Part shown: one piece after another, positions 15,563 through 24,547 of the stretch
Position numbering within the stretch: position 1 is the first letter of the stretch
How the letters are laid out: each line of letters opens with the position of its first letter
Assembly (NCBI RefSeq): GCF_000518865.1
Contig: NZ_JAEK01000006.1
Coordinates: 124,224 to 188,223, forward strand
Length of the DNA: 64,000 bases
Origin: Bacillus sp. J37
GTDB lineage: Bacteria; Bacillota; Bacilli; Bacillales; Bacillaceae
Reading direction: 5' to 3'
Notes under the pieces: model-generated
Told to the model about the DNA's origin: nothing
Databases searched by the model: none
Seen by the model: only the letters and a program-made list of their open reading frames with translations
Program-made: the position numbers and the translations under genes

Positions 15563-16547
15563 ATGAACAATAAATCAAAAATTGGTGCATCTGAATTTGG
15601 TGCGTTATGGGTGACATATCATAAAAAAACAATGATCTTAAGATTCTTGGAACATTTTATACATACATCAGATAATAAAAAAGCAAAACAACTATTAACA
15701 GGCTTACATGGAAAACTTAATTCAAAAGTAGAAGAAATAAAAGAACTCATTCAAAAGGAAGGGACAGTTGTACCCGTAGCATTTTCAAGTGAGGATATCA
15801 ATTTAGATGCACCTGCATTGTTTCGTGAGGGCTTTGATATTATGTTTAGCCGCATTTTAAAGGAGATTAGTTTAGGGATGTACACGCTCCACATTATATT
15901 GTCATATCGAAAGGACCTTATAAAGCTTTATAAGGAGCTTAGTGATCTTTCCCAAATCTATTTTGCGCACTTTACAGAATTTCTTTTGGAGGAAGGAATT
16001 CTTCAAAAACCGATTATAGTGAATTTACCTAAAACAACTAGTTTTGTAACAGATAAGAGTTATCTTAAAGGATCACATTTATTTGGAGAGAAAAGGCAAT
16101 TGACTGTTGTGGAGTTTGGTTTCTTATATCACGGCATCGAAACAAATGTGATCGGAATGAAACTGATGGATCCGATTTTCTCAATGTGCAAAGGATGAAG
16201 AAGTGAAGAAATACTTCTTAAAAGGGAAGGAACTTTCGAAAGAAATGATATCAGAAACAGAAAAAATACTTCTACAAAATGATATCCAGCCTAACATTCC
16301 AACTGGGGGAACAACAACCAATTCATCTGTTGCCCCTTTTTCAGATAAGCTTATGATGTATTGTGCATATCTTTTAAGCAACTTCAGTATTGGTGGAGAA
16401 GGATTCGGTACGGGATTTAGTATGCGTAGAGATCTAAACTTGAAATTTGGAATTTTTGGTAAAGATACATATGAGTACATGAGAGAAGGAGTTTCGATTA
16501 TGATTTCAAATGGCTGGTTAGAGGAACCTCCTAAAATGGATATATAA
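15563..16547 (+). pseudogene. DUF3231 family protein, frameshifted
   Basis: A two-domain DUF3231 protein, normally about 330 aa, is split by one frame change. The first part reads to GMKLMDPIFSMCKG then stops at 16198; the next frame from about 16175 reads FSQCAKDEEVKKYFLKGKEL and continues through the family motif PFSDKLMM to the expected end IMISNGWLEEPP. Around GATCCGATTTTCTC one extra base explains the break, since family members read M-D-G-F-S-Q here. AGGAGG six bases before ATG fixes the start. It may be a true recent pseudogene or a base-calling error. Function of the family is unknown. Confidence 0.82.
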
Positions 16548-16561
16548 TCTGGATCATTTTT

Positions 16562-16592
16562 AAGGGGCCAATGAGGGTCCCTTTTATTTTTT
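16562..16592 (+). terminator. Terminator after DUF3231 gene
   Basis: AAGGGGCC/GGTCCCTT arms (one G-T pair) around six bases, followed by TTATTTTTT. Confidence 0.8.
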
Positions 16593-16923
16593 AAGTCTGC
16601 ACTTTTTTGTTGGGTAATAAAAATATGCCTAACCTCATTAGTGAATTAATCTTAGATTTCATTTGGCAGTTTATTTTCTTTAAAGTTTTGCAAGTATTAA
16701 AATCTATCAATCTTCCTTTTCCATAGGAGGAATTTCTGAAGGTTCGGTAAAATAACTTAAAAAGAAGGTAACAATTCTTAAAAAATACACCTTTTTATAC
16801 AACTTATTTACCGAAGGCGTTCCCATAATCCTTCTTTACGTATTATGATAGAAGCGAGATATGGTGTGAATATACGGATAATCCGTTAAATAAAAAACGC
16901 CTGCAATTGGTAAGGAGGCAACA
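16593..16923. other. Gene-free leader of the LacI gene
   Basis: No coding frame is convincing on either strand. It contains an AGGAGGAATT ribosome-site-like sequence near 16727 not followed by a start codon, and an imperfect inverted repeat TTCGGTAAAATAA (16743-16755)/TTATTTACCGAA (16804-16815), possibly part of a regulatory leader. Confidence 0.5.
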
Positions 16924-17946
16924 ATGATCGTTACAATAAAAGATGTTGCAAAAAAAGCAAATGTAGCACCTTCAACAGTGTCAAGAGTTATTGCAAATAG
17001 CCCGCGTATTAGTGAAAAAACAAAGAAAAGAGTTCGTGAAGTAATGGAAGAATTGGGATATCACCCAAACTTTCAAGCTCGCAGCTTAGCAGCGAAAAGT
17101 ACACAAGCAATTGGTGTCATCATGCCGAACTCTGCCTTTCATGCATTTCAAAACCCCTTCTTCCCGGAGGTATTAAGAGGGATTAGTACGAGTGCACATG
17201 CTAATAAGTATGGTATATATCTTTCGACAGGTTCAACAGAGGATGAAATATATAATGAAGTAACTTCAATGGTACAGGGAAGAAGGGTAGATGGTGTGGT
17301 ACTCTTATATTCTCGGGTGAATGACAAGACGATGAACTTCTTACAGCAATCGAATTTTCCATTCGTCGTAGTTGGAAGACCATATGAAAATGAAGAACGC
17401 ATTTCTTTTGTTGATAATGATAATATTTACAGTACCAAACAAGTGACAAATTATCTTATCAATCTTGGTCACCACAACATTGCGTTTGTTGGCGGAAGTC
17501 TTAATTTTGTTGTGACAATTGATCGACTTAATGGATACAAGCTTGCATTAGAAGAGGCAAATATTCCATTTAATGAAAAGTATATGGTTCATGAGGAATA
17601 CATTAAGGAAAATGGAAGAGAAGCCCTTCACTCTCTTATGTCGTTACCATCACCACCAACTGCCCTTGTAACACAGGATGATTTAATTGCTTATGAAATG
17701 ATTAGTTACCTTGAGGAAATAAGCATTCGTGTGCCGGAAGATATCTCAATTGTCAGCTTTAATAACCTTATGTTATCGGAACACTCCAAACCTCCGATCA
17801 CTTCTGTTGATATATGTATCTATCAACTAGGTTTTGAAGCAACAAATTGCTTAATTGAGAAGATAAAAATGCCAAACACGTTACCAAAGAGGATAACGAT
17901 CCCTACAAAATTTATTGAAAGAAAGTCATGTGAAATAAAGAAATAG
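16924..17946 (+). CDS. LacI-family regulator (maltose-regulator-like)
   Basis: 340 residues: LacI HTH (TIKDVAKKANVAPSTVSRV, hinge SLAAKSTQAIGVIMP) and a periplasmic-binding-protein-like sugar domain. The sequence around NPFFPEVLRGIS and QGRRVDGVVLLYS is reminiscent of Firmicute maltose regulators (MalR/YvdE type), but no maltodextrin genes are adjacent. AAGGAGGCAACA precedes the ATG. It is an orphan with its own terminator, so targets must be elsewhere. Confidence 0.82.
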   Translation: MIVTIKDVAKKANVAPSTVSRVIANSPRISEKTKKRVREVMEELGYHPNFQARSLAAKSTQAIGVIMPNSAFHAFQNPFFPEVLRGISTSAHANKYGIYLSTGSTEDEIYNEVTSMVQGRRVDGVVLLYSRVNDKTMNFLQQSNFPFVVVGRPYENEERISFVDNDNIYSTKQVTNYLINLGHHNIAFVGGSLNFVVTIDRLNGYKLALEEANIPFNEKYMVHEEYIKENGREALHSLMSLPSPPTALVTQDDLIAYEMISYLEEISIRVPEDISIVSFNNLMLSEHSKPPITSVDICIYQLGFEATNCLIEKIKMPNTLPKRITIPTKFIERKSCEIKK

Positions 17947-17994
17947 ATATATGTTGAGTTGAGAAAGGGTAACAATGCTCAAATGATCATGTGG

Positions 17995-18029
17995 AGGTGT
18001 ATCACTTTGTTGTGATACACCTTTTTTTA
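17995..18029 (+). terminator. Terminator after LacI gene
   Basis: Perfect 11-base arms AGGTGTATCAC/GTGATACACCT around six bases, followed by seven T. Confidence 0.92.
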
Positions 18030-18047
18030 AAAAAAAGGGGCTTGTGA

Positions 18048-18102
18048 AAACTAATGTGATTAGTTTATATTAAAACTAACAACATTAGTTTTAAAACTAA
18101 TG
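18048..18102. promoter_or_regulatory. Tandem palindromic operators for the TetR regulator
   Basis: Two dyads share the half-site AAACTAAT: AAACTAATGTGATTAGTTT (18048-18066) and the perfect 20-bp CATTAGTTTTAAAACTAATG (18083-18102). A further half-site TTAAAACTAAC lies between. They sit directly upstream of the MBL-TetR operon, as expected for autoregulation. Confidence 0.7.
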
Positions 18103-18120
18103 ATAATTCAGGGGGGTAAA

Positions 18121-18837
18121 ATGAAAATTGTAAGGGATAGGAATATATACCAATTAATCTTTTTGCCGGGTTTTTTTCCGGTGAATTGCTATATTGTTGA
18201 AGAACAAGCTAGCATTACACTTATTGATACCGGAATCCCAAGTAGTTTTAAAGGAATCGTAAAGGTCATAAATGAAATTGGTAAACCATTAAAACATATC
18301 CTGATTACTCATGCCCACGGTGATCATGTTGGCTCGCTTGTTGAGTTGAATACAGCTTTCCCGGATATACCAATTTCCATTTCGAGGAGAGACAGCAGAT
18401 TATTAAAAGGGGATGTGGAGCTTGAGCCTCATGAGCAGCAAACACCTATTAAAGGTGGAATTCCTAAAAATATCCACCTGCAACCGAATCAGCTCTTACA
18501 GGAAGGTGATCAAATAGGATCTCTTGAAGTCATTGCAACACCGGGCCATACGCCTGGTTCAATATCTTTTTTCGATACAAGAGATCATTCCATTATAGTC
18601 GGAGATGCTATCCAAACAAGAGGAGGAATTGCGGTAAGCGGACAGCTTCGTCCCTTTTTTCCATTTCCGGCAATAGCTACATGGAGTAAAGAAAAGGCTC
18701 TTGAGAGTGTAAAGAAAATAGTGGCGCTTGAGCCGAAATTGCTGGCTGTAGGTCATGGAGAGATGATCGTGGAGCCAAAAGAAGCAATCCTTCGAGCGAT
18801 TAAAGAAGCGGAACAAAAGATAAGAGTAAGAGAGTAG
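18121..18837 (+). CDS. Metallo-beta-lactamase-fold hydrolase
   Basis: 238-residue MBL-fold protein with the metal motif THAHGDHVGS, downstream ligands in ATPGHTPGS, GDAIQ and VGHGEM. No signal peptide, so cytosolic and glyoxalase II-like rather than a secreted beta-lactamase. The start seven codons inside the open frame follows GGGGGGTAAA. It is first in a two-gene operon with a TetR regulator and lies behind tandem operators, suggesting induction by its substrate. Substrate not recognisable. Confidence 0.85.
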   Translation: MKIVRDRNIYQLIFLPGFFPVNCYIVEEQASITLIDTGIPSSFKGIVKVINEIGKPLKHILITHAHGDHVGSLVELNTAFPDIPISISRRDSRLLKGDVELEPHEQQTPIKGGIPKNIHLQPNQLLQEGDQIGSLEVIATPGHTPGSISFFDTRDHSIIVGDAIQTRGGIAVSGQLRPFFPFPAIATWSKEKALESVKKIVALEPKLLAVGHGEMIVEPKEAILRAIKEAEQKIRVRE

Positions 18838-18851
18838 GAGGTGAGAGGGAA

Positions 18852-19421
18852 ATGCCGAGGATGGGGTTGGATTTGCATACAATTTTACAAGCAGCAACTG
18901 AATTAGCCGACCAGCAAGGATTAGCTTCTGTCACATTAGCATCACTAGCTAAAAAATTAAATATACGTCCACCTTCATTATACAATCATATTGAAGGGCT
19001 AGGAGGACTTCGGAAAAAGTTAGCTGTACATGGTTTGGACATTTTATATGATAGGCTAGCACAGGCTTCAATTGGAAAAGCAAAAGATGAAGCTGTACAT
19101 TCAGTGGCAGATGCCTATGTTGCTTTTGCTCGGGAACACCGAGGGATCTATGAGTTAACCTTACAAGCTGCTGAACCTGAAGACCATGAAATTCAAATAG
19201 CAGGCGGCAAAATTGTAGATTTAACTGTACAAATCTTAAGAGGATATGGATTGGAAAACGATGAAGTTATTCATGCTGTACGAGGACTCCGCAGTATTCT
19301 GCATGGCTTTTCATCCTTGGAACAAAAGGGAGGATTTGGACTTCCTTTAGAGCTCGATAAAAGTTTACATTTATTACTCGATAGTTATTTAGCCGGTATT
19401 CATAAAATGAAAGAGAAATAG
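18852..19421 (+). CDS. TetR/AcrR-family regulator
   Basis: 189 residues: TetR HTH (ILQAATELADQQGLASVTLA, LNIRPPSLYNHIEG) and a C-terminal WHG-type ligand domain (YVAFAREHRGIYELTL, RSILHGFSSLE). GGAGGTGAGAGGGAA precedes the ATG, 14 bases after the MBL gene. Probably binds the AAACTAAT dyads upstream of the operon. Confidence 0.85.
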   Translation: MPRMGLDLHTILQAATELADQQGLASVTLASLAKKLNIRPPSLYNHIEGLGGLRKKLAVHGLDILYDRLAQASIGKAKDEAVHSVADAYVAFAREHRGIYELTLQAAEPEDHEIQIAGGKIVDLTVQILRGYGLENDEVIHAVRGLRSILHGFSSLEQKGGFGLPLELDKSLHLLLDSYLAGIHKMKEK

Positions 19422-19430
19422 CCGGAGTTT

Positions 19431-19531
19431 GTCGAGAAAAGTCTACTCGAAGATATATGTTGGAAAATCGTTGATAAGTTCCAGGAACCGAAGATAAAGC
19501 AGTAGAATCGTAAATACATTCCAAGCAGACT
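19431..19531. repeat. 20-nt periodic repeat element, copy 2
   Basis: Units start at 19448, 19469, 19489 and 19509 (steps 21, 20, 20), alternating CGAAGATA and CGTTGATA, after a lead-in TTTGTCGAGAAAAGTCTACT whose TCGA lies 15 bases earlier, exactly as in the copy at 9.7 kb. The 3' edge TTCCAAGCAGACTAAA matches the other copy's TTTCAAGCAAGCTAAA. It begins only nine bases after the TetR stop. Confidence 0.78.
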
Positions 19532-19534
19532 AAA

Positions 19535-19560
19535 AAAGGATCGAAACGATCCTTTTTTTT
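19535..19560 (+). terminator. Terminator after TetR gene
   Basis: AAAGGATCG/CGATCCTTT arms around AAA, followed by eight T. Confidence 0.88.
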
Positions 19561-19620
19561 ATGAGGATGCATACCTTGTGCATGATCATTACAGGCTGTG
19601 TTAACATAATAGCAACAAAA

Positions 19621-19641
19621 TGTTGAACCATTGGTTCAACA
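19621..19641. promoter_or_regulatory. Perfect 10+1+10 palindrome before MATE gene
   Basis: TGTTGAACCA, one central base, then TGGTTCAACA. It lies just downstream of a plausible -10 (TAACATAAT) and 17 bases before the MATE start, a typical repressor operator position. The regulator is not identified; TetR or MarR type would fit. Confidence 0.6.
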
Positions 19642-19658
19642 TGAGAGGAAGTTACAAG

Positions 19659-20996
19659 ATGAAACAAGATTTTACAAGTGGAAGCATCATGAAGCAGGTG
19701 TGGACGTTTTCCCTTCCCATTATGCTAACAAATCTGCTTCAGATCTCTTATCAATTTATTGATAGCTTATGGGTAGGAAACTTGTTAGGTGCTAATGCTT
19801 TAGGAGCAATCGCTGTTTCAAGTACGGTCATTTTTACAATTTTATCGTTCATCATCGGAATTAATAATGCGACTCTTACAATCTTATCTCAGCAAAAGGG
19901 TAAACAAAATGAAACAGGGCTAAAAAACTACCTTAATGCCTTTGTTGTCGTGTTAACTGTCTTATCTGTGTTTTTAGGGATAGCAGGGTATTTTTTATCA
20001 GAGCAGATATTAATATGGATGGCAACTCCTGCAACAATGATCCCGGATGCTGCGGATTATTTACAAATTAATTTTATAGGAATTCTTTTTTTATTTGGCT
20101 ATAACTTTATTAGCACTGTGCTTAGAGCACTTGGTGATAGCAAGACACCGATCCGCTATGTCATGATTGCAGTAGTCTTAAATGCACTTTTAGACCCGTT
20201 ATTCATTTACGTGTTCGAGCTCGGTATTGCCGGCGCTGCCTATGCAACGATTCTTTCTCAGGGAATTTCCTTTCTCTATGGAGTTTGGGATACTTTAAGA
20301 AGAAAATTAGTTCCTTTTATAAAACCAAAGTTGCCTTCCGGGGATGAAGTGGCAACAATTATGAAGCTCGGATTGCCTTCAGGATTACAAATGACTGTCA
20401 TCTCGGCAGGTGTAATGGCCATTATGAGTGTAGTCAACTCCTTTGGCAATGATGTTGTAGCCGGATTTGGTGCAGCCCAGAGGCTTGATAGTCTGATTAT
20501 GCTACCTGCTATGGCTCTTGGGACAGCAGTTAATAGTATGGCAGGACAAAATATTGGGGCAAACCAGTGGAAGCGTGTCCATGATATTGCAAAGTATGGT
20601 GTGATATTTAATTTAATGATTATGATTCTGATAAGCACGGTTGTGGTTCTCTTTGCTGAATGGGGAATAAGACTTTTCATAGGTGAAAAAGAAGCCGTAC
20701 AATTCGGCACTGATTATTTAATCATCATAGCTTTTTTCTATCCATTTCTAGGAATTAATTTTATTTTAAATGGAATAGTTCGCGCAGCTGGTGCTATGTT
20801 TCAGGTATTAATTCTAAATGTTATTTCTTTTTGGATTCTAAGATATCCATTGTCGTATTTATGTTCAATTTGGCTCGGAGAACGAGGAATTGCAGTTGGA
20901 ATGGGCCTTAGTTTTGTCGTAAGCAGTGTGATTGCATTTGGCTATTATAAGTATGGAAAATGGAACAAAATTAAGTTGGAGACAAATGAAAAATAA
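19659..20996 (+). CDS. MATE-family multidrug/toxin exporter
   Basis: 445-residue, 12-TM MATE transporter with two homologous halves: SLPIMLTNLLQISYQFIDSL in TM1, GSTPI-like DSKTPIRYVMIAVVLNALLDP between TM5 and TM6, LGLPSGLQM at the start of the second half and GQNIGANQWKR after TM7. AGAGGAAG precedes the ATG; 13 upstream in-frame codons overlap the palindrome and are not counted. Na+- or H+-driven export of cationic compounds is the family role. Confidence 0.87.
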   Translation: MKQDFTSGSIMKQVWTFSLPIMLTNLLQISYQFIDSLWVGNLLGANALGAIAVSSTVIFTILSFIIGINNATLTILSQQKGKQNETGLKNYLNAFVVVLTVLSVFLGIAGYFLSEQILIWMATPATMIPDAADYLQINFIGILFLFGYNFISTVLRALGDSKTPIRYVMIAVVLNALLDPLFIYVFELGIAGAAYATILSQGISFLYGVWDTLRRKLVPFIKPKLPSGDEVATIMKLGLPSGLQMTVISAGVMAIMSVVNSFGNDVVAGFGAAQRLDSLIMLPAMALGTAVNSMAGQNIGANQWKRVHDIAKYGVIFNLMIMILISTVVVLFAEWGIRLFIGEKEAVQFGTDYLIIIAFFYPFLGINFILNGIVRAAGAMFQVLILNVISFWILRYPLSYLCSIWLGERGIAVGMGLSFVVSSVIAFGYYKYGKWNKIKLETNEK

Positions 20997-21009
20997 TTAT
21001 ATATCAGTC

Positions 21010-21038
21010 TTGACAGTCGGTGAAATACTCGGCATAAT
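21010..21038 (+). promoter_or_regulatory. SigA promoter of proBA
   Basis: TTGACA, exact 17-base spacer, CATAAT. It precedes the T-box leader. Confidence 0.85.
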
Positions 21039-21057
21039 AAATAAAAATCACAATGAA

Positions 21058-21306
21058 CGTATTTATAGAGGACTAGTATACGGTACCTTTTTTCACAGAG
21101 AGTGAAGTTTATAAGCTGAAAGACTTCATACTAAAAGCCGTTGAACCTACCTCTAGAGTCCTATGAAAACATAGGCGCATCCCTGGCGTTAAAAAGGGTA
21201 AAGTGGGATGTGAATGTATAGTACTTCATATCCAATCAAGGTGGTACCACGGAAGCTAAGCTCCTTTCGTCCTTATTTTATTAAGGATGATGGGAGCTTT
21301 TTTATT
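21058..21306 (+). ncRNA. T-box leader, proline-specific, of proBA
   Basis: Stem I closes GGACT (21070) with AGTCC (21157). It contains the AGAGAGTGAAG motif and a specifier loop GAACCTAC with the proline codon CCT at 21146-21148. The T-box core AAGGTGGTACCACG (21238-21251) and the terminator AAGCTCC/GGAGCTT with TCGTCC in the side strand follow, ending in six T. Uncharged tRNA-Pro should pair with the specifier and the T-box loop and allow readthrough into proBA. Confidence 0.92.
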
Positions 21307-21357
21307 GCTTGGGAAACTATAAAATTCTTTGAACTGTGGATAAGTATAGTGCGAGAC

Positions 21358-21536
21358 ATCAAGCTCCAGCGCCTAGCCTTAGATCGTACAGGATGTGCAA
21401 GTGCAGTCGGTGCGACAGAACGTCGCGATTTTAGACTGCCTCTAGGGTCTAACCACAAATGAATTGAAGACAAAGAACGCCTTCTATTCATTTGCGTCTT
21501 ATTTGCCCGAGGCTGCTCAAGGCGCTTGCGCTTTTG
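21358..21536. repeat. Dispersed Bacillus intergenic repeat, full copy
   Basis: Begins ATCAAGCTCCAGCGCCTAGC and ends CTCAAGGCGCTTGCGCTTTT, with an inner hairpin AAATGAAT...ATTCATTT and a central CGGTGCGACAGAACGTCGCG. The same family occurs at 32.76 kb and 54.19 kb in shorter forms, and the sequence is familiar from other Bacillus intergenic regions. It lies between the T-box terminator and proB, so it is part of the proBA mRNA leader. Confidence 0.8.
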
Positions 21537-21570
21537 TTATTGCTTGCAACTTCAAATGGAGGAAGAAGAT

Positions 21571-22671
21571 ATGGATAAGAAGCGAATTGTTGTCAAAATT
21601 GGGAGCAGCTCCTTAACAAATGCAAAAGGACAAATTGATCAGGAAAAATTCACAGATCATGTTGAAGCTGTTGCGGCACTTAAAGAGGCGGGACATGAAG
21701 TATTACTTGTATCATCAGGTGCGGTAGCTGCTGGATTTGCCCGTTTAGGTTATCCTTCCCGACCGATCACCTTAAAAGGAAAGCAAGCAGCAGCAGCAGT
21801 GGGGCAAAGCTTATTGGTTCAATCTTATATTGAACAATTCAGTTATCATCAAATTGTTCCTGCTCAAATACTGCTTACTCGAAATGACTTTTCAAAACAA
21901 GATCGTTATAAAAATGCCTATGCAACTGTAACAGAATTATTAGAGCGTGGAATATTACCGATTATTAATGAAAACGATACTGTTTCTGTTGAGGAGCTTA
22001 CTTTTGGTGATAATGATATGCTCTCAGCACTCGTTAGTGGACTTGTTCATGCTGATCAGCTCATTATTTTAACTGATATTAACGGACTTTATGATTCAAA
22101 TCCAAATAAAAATCCATTAGCAAAAAGAATTGATTTTCTTCCAGATGTGACAGAAGACATGCTGGAGGTTGCAGGAGGATCTGGTTCAAAGGTTGGTACA
22201 GGCGGGATGAAGTCCAAGTTAATGGCAGCTAAAACTGCACTTTCATTAGGCGTTCAAGTGTTTATTGGTCTTGGCAAAGGCAGGAATAAGCTAGTGGATA
22301 TTATACTTGGCAATGGAGATGGCACCTATATAGGGAATGAAGGACTTCAAGCTGTAAACAACAGTCGTCAATGGATTGCGCTTCATTCGGAAATATCAGG
22401 TACTATATATGTTGATCAAGGCGCAGAAGATGCCCTTGTGTATAAAGGAAAAAGCCTCCTTCCAGCCGGAGTCCATGATATGAAAGGAACATTTGAAAAA
22501 AATGATGTTGTAGAAGTTGTCGGGCCACAAGGTTTACTTGGTAAAGGGGAAGTGCTTTTTTCATCGGAAGAATTAAAGGATGCAATGGGAAAAAGAAGTG
22601 AAGAGTTAAACAAAGATGATGTTTTATCATCAATTGTTGTGATACATCGAAATAAATGGGTAAAAGCGTAG
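21571..22671 (+). CDS. proB: Glutamate 5-kinase
   Basis: First step of proline synthesis: ATP-dependent phosphorylation of glutamate. 366 aa, amino-acid-kinase domain ([58 protein letters not shown]) followed by a C-terminal PUA domain from about residue 275 ([23 protein letters not shown]). The start is ATG after GGAGGAAGAAGAT; longer in-frame codons run into the repeat. Controlled by the proline T-box. Confidence 0.96.
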   Translation: MDKKRIVVKIGSSSLTNAKGQIDQEKFTDHVEAVAALKEAGHEVLLVSSGAVAAGFARLGYPSRPITLKGKQAAAAVGQSLLVQSYIEQFSYHQIVPAQILLTRNDFSKQDRYKNAYATVTELLERGILPIINENDTVSVEELTFGDNDMLSALVSGLVHADQLIILTDINGLYDSNPNKNPLAKRIDFLPDVTEDMLEVAGGSGSKVGTGGMKSKLMAAKTALSLGVQVFIGLGKGRNKLVDIILGNGDGTYIGNEGLQAVNNSRQWIALHSEISGTIYVDQGAEDALVYKGKSLLPAGVHDMKGTFEKNDVVEVVGPQGLLGKGEVLFSSEELKDAMGKRSEELNKDDVLSSIVVIHRNKWVKA

Positions 22672-22684
22672 AGGAGGAAAAAAG

Positions 22685-23929
22685 ATGAGTGAGGTACTTG
22701 CAAAAGGAAAAGCAGCAAAGGAAGCAAGTTTTTCATTGGTTGATATTTCAACCGAAGAAAAAAATGAGGCATTAGCTAATATAGCAGATCAGCTTTTGGT
22801 TGACCAAGATATGATCATTGAAGAGAACAAAAAAGATTTAGAAGCTGGAAAGAAAAATGGTCTAACTGACAGTGTCCTAGATCGAATTATGCTAAACGAA
22901 AAGAGAATACACGATATAGCTGAGGCAATTCGTTTATTAATTCATCTCAAAGATCCTATTGGAGAAACACTTGAAACAATTGAAAAAGAAAATGGACTGC
23001 TTATCAAGAAAAAAAGAGTACCGATCGGTGTAATCGGAATGATTTACGAAGCACGACCAAATGTAACAGTTGATGCAGCAACACTTGCTTTGAAAACAGG
23101 AAACGCGGTCATTTTAAGAGGAAGCTCTTCTGCGAGCTATTCAAATCAAGCTCTTATTCTATCGATTCAAAAAGCGCTTGAGAACAGTTCTGTGCCGGTC
23201 AATGCTGTTCAATTAATTGAAGATACAAGCAGAGAAACAGCGAAGGAGCTTTTTCATCTTAAGGAGTATTTAGATGTACTAATTCCACGCGGTGGAAAGA
23301 ATTTAATTGATACTGTTGTAAGGGAAGCGTCAGTTCCGGTCCTAGAAACTGGTGCTGGAAACTGCCATATATTTATTGATGAAACTGCTGATGATCAAAT
23401 GGCTGAAAACATTGTCATAAACGGTAAAACACAGCGTCCCTCTGTATGTAATGCGATTGAGACTATTTTAGTAGAAGAAAATTGGTTTTCACAATACGGG
23501 AAAAGTTTACTTGAAAAATTAGATGAACATCATGTTGAGATCTTCGGAGATGACAAAGTGGCGAATGTGTTCCAAAAGGCTAAGCTAGCTACTGAGGAAG
23601 ATTGGTATACTGAATATCTTGCTTTATCGGTAAGTGTGAAAGTAATAAAGGATGTTCATGAAGCTATTCAGCATATCAACACATATGGTACAAATCACTC
23701 TGAAGCCATTGTAACTGAAAATGAACAGAATGCTACATTGTTTTTGAATAAGGTAGATGCTGCAGCAGTATATCATAATGCTTCAACTCGTTTTACAGAT
23801 GGTTCTGAGTTTGGTTATGGTGCTGAGATTGGGATCAGCACGCAAAAATTACATGCTAGAGGTCCAATGGGATTACAAGCATTAACATCAAGTAAATTCT
23901 ATATTTATGGTTCAGGACAAATACGATAA
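22685..23929 (+). CDS. proA: Gamma-glutamyl phosphate reductase
   Basis: Second step of proline synthesis, NADPH reduction of glutamyl-5-phosphate to the semialdehyde. 414 aa aldehyde-dehydrogenase fold; catalytic cysteine in [15 protein letters not shown], and characteristic [56 protein letters not shown] precedes the ATG, 13 bases after proB. A strong terminator follows. Confidence 0.96.
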   Translation: MSEVLAKGKAAKEASFSLVDISTEEKNEALANIADQLLVDQDMIIEENKKDLEAGKKNGLTDSVLDRIMLNEKRIHDIAEAIRLLIHLKDPIGETLETIEKENGLLIKKKRVPIGVIGMIYEARPNVTVDAATLALKTGNAVILRGSSSASYSNQALILSIQKALENSSVPVNAVQLIEDTSRETAKELFHLKEYLDVLIPRGGKNLIDTVVREASVPVLETGAGNCHIFIDETADDQMAENIVINGKTQRPSVCNAIETILVEENWFSQYGKSLLEKLDEHHVEIFGDDKVANVFQKAKLATEEDWYTEYLALSVSVKVIKDVHEAIQHINTYGTNHSEAIVTENEQNATLFLNKVDAAAVYHNASTRFTDGSEFGYGAEIGISTQKLHARGPMGLQALTSSKFYIYGSGQIR

Positions 23930-23933
23930 CAAA

Positions 23934-23972
23934 AAAATCTTCTAAGGATAACCCTTAGAAGATTTTTTTTTG
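23934..23972 (+). terminator. Terminator of proBA
   Basis: Arms AATCTTCTAAGG/CCTTAGAAGATT with a five-base loop and an eight-T tail. Confidence 0.92.
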
Positions 23973-24039
23973 AAGATACCTATATTTTATTAAAGGGATG
24001 ATCATAATTGTAAAAGTATGATTAAAGTTGGTGATGATA

Positions 24040-24477
24040 ATGTGGTGGCTTCTACCGTATCTTTCTCTATTTATTAATCTTGTTATTATCCGTTTTATGC
24101 CAAAACATTTAACGAAAAAAGAAATTTATATTTCATGGTTTGTTGTGGCACTCATTAACTTAAGTTCAGATATTGTCCTCAGTTTATACTTTCGGTTGTA
24201 TGAATTAAATGGTAATGGTGTCCAGCTTAGTGTCCATATTATTGAACTCACATTAGGTGCATCATATGGCATTATTTTTTTGAATTTTATGCCAAAGACA
24301 ATAAAACGCTTTATTGTATATTGTGTGTACTGGTTAATTTTTTCTCTTTTCTTTGAAAGTTTATTGGCTTATACAGATTTTATCCATTACTTTGAATGGA
24401 GCATATGGTATTCCGCATTATATTATCTAGCAGCGTTTTTCTTTATAAGGTGGCATTTGCATTTTATTCGATCCTGA
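24040..24477 (+). CDS. CBO0543-like membrane protein
   Basis: 145-residue protein that is almost wholly hydrophobic, with about four to five membrane spans. The layout, including FEWSIWYSALYYLAAFF near the end, resembles CBO0543-family proteins of Bacillus, another of which is at 54.7 kb. GGTGAT five bases before this ATG selects it; TTG, GTG and ATG codons just upstream are in frame. Function unknown. Confidence 0.65.
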   Translation: MWWLLPYLSLFINLVIIRFMPKHLTKKEIYISWFVVALINLSSDIVLSLYFRLYELNGNGVQLSVHIIELTLGASYGIIFLNFMPKTIKRFIVYCVYWLIFSLFFESLLAYTDFIHYFEWSIWYSALYYLAAFFFIRWHLHFIRS

Positions 24478-24547
24478 AATTACTAAGACAAAAGATGTGA
24501 TTTTGAGTAATAAATAGGTTGATAAGAGGTTATTGAGTTTAATATGG

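Noticed and set aside
16160-16200. Programmed frameshift in the DUF3231 gene
   Set aside because: No slippery heptamer with downstream structure is evident; a mutation or base error is simpler.
20276-20710. 144-codon open frame antisense to the MATE gene
   Set aside because: Mirror of a hydrophobic coding sequence; no ribosome site and low-complexity translation.
21010-21306. T-box of another specificity
   Set aside because: The specifier loop position holds CCT, and proB-proA follow, so proline is the consistent reading.
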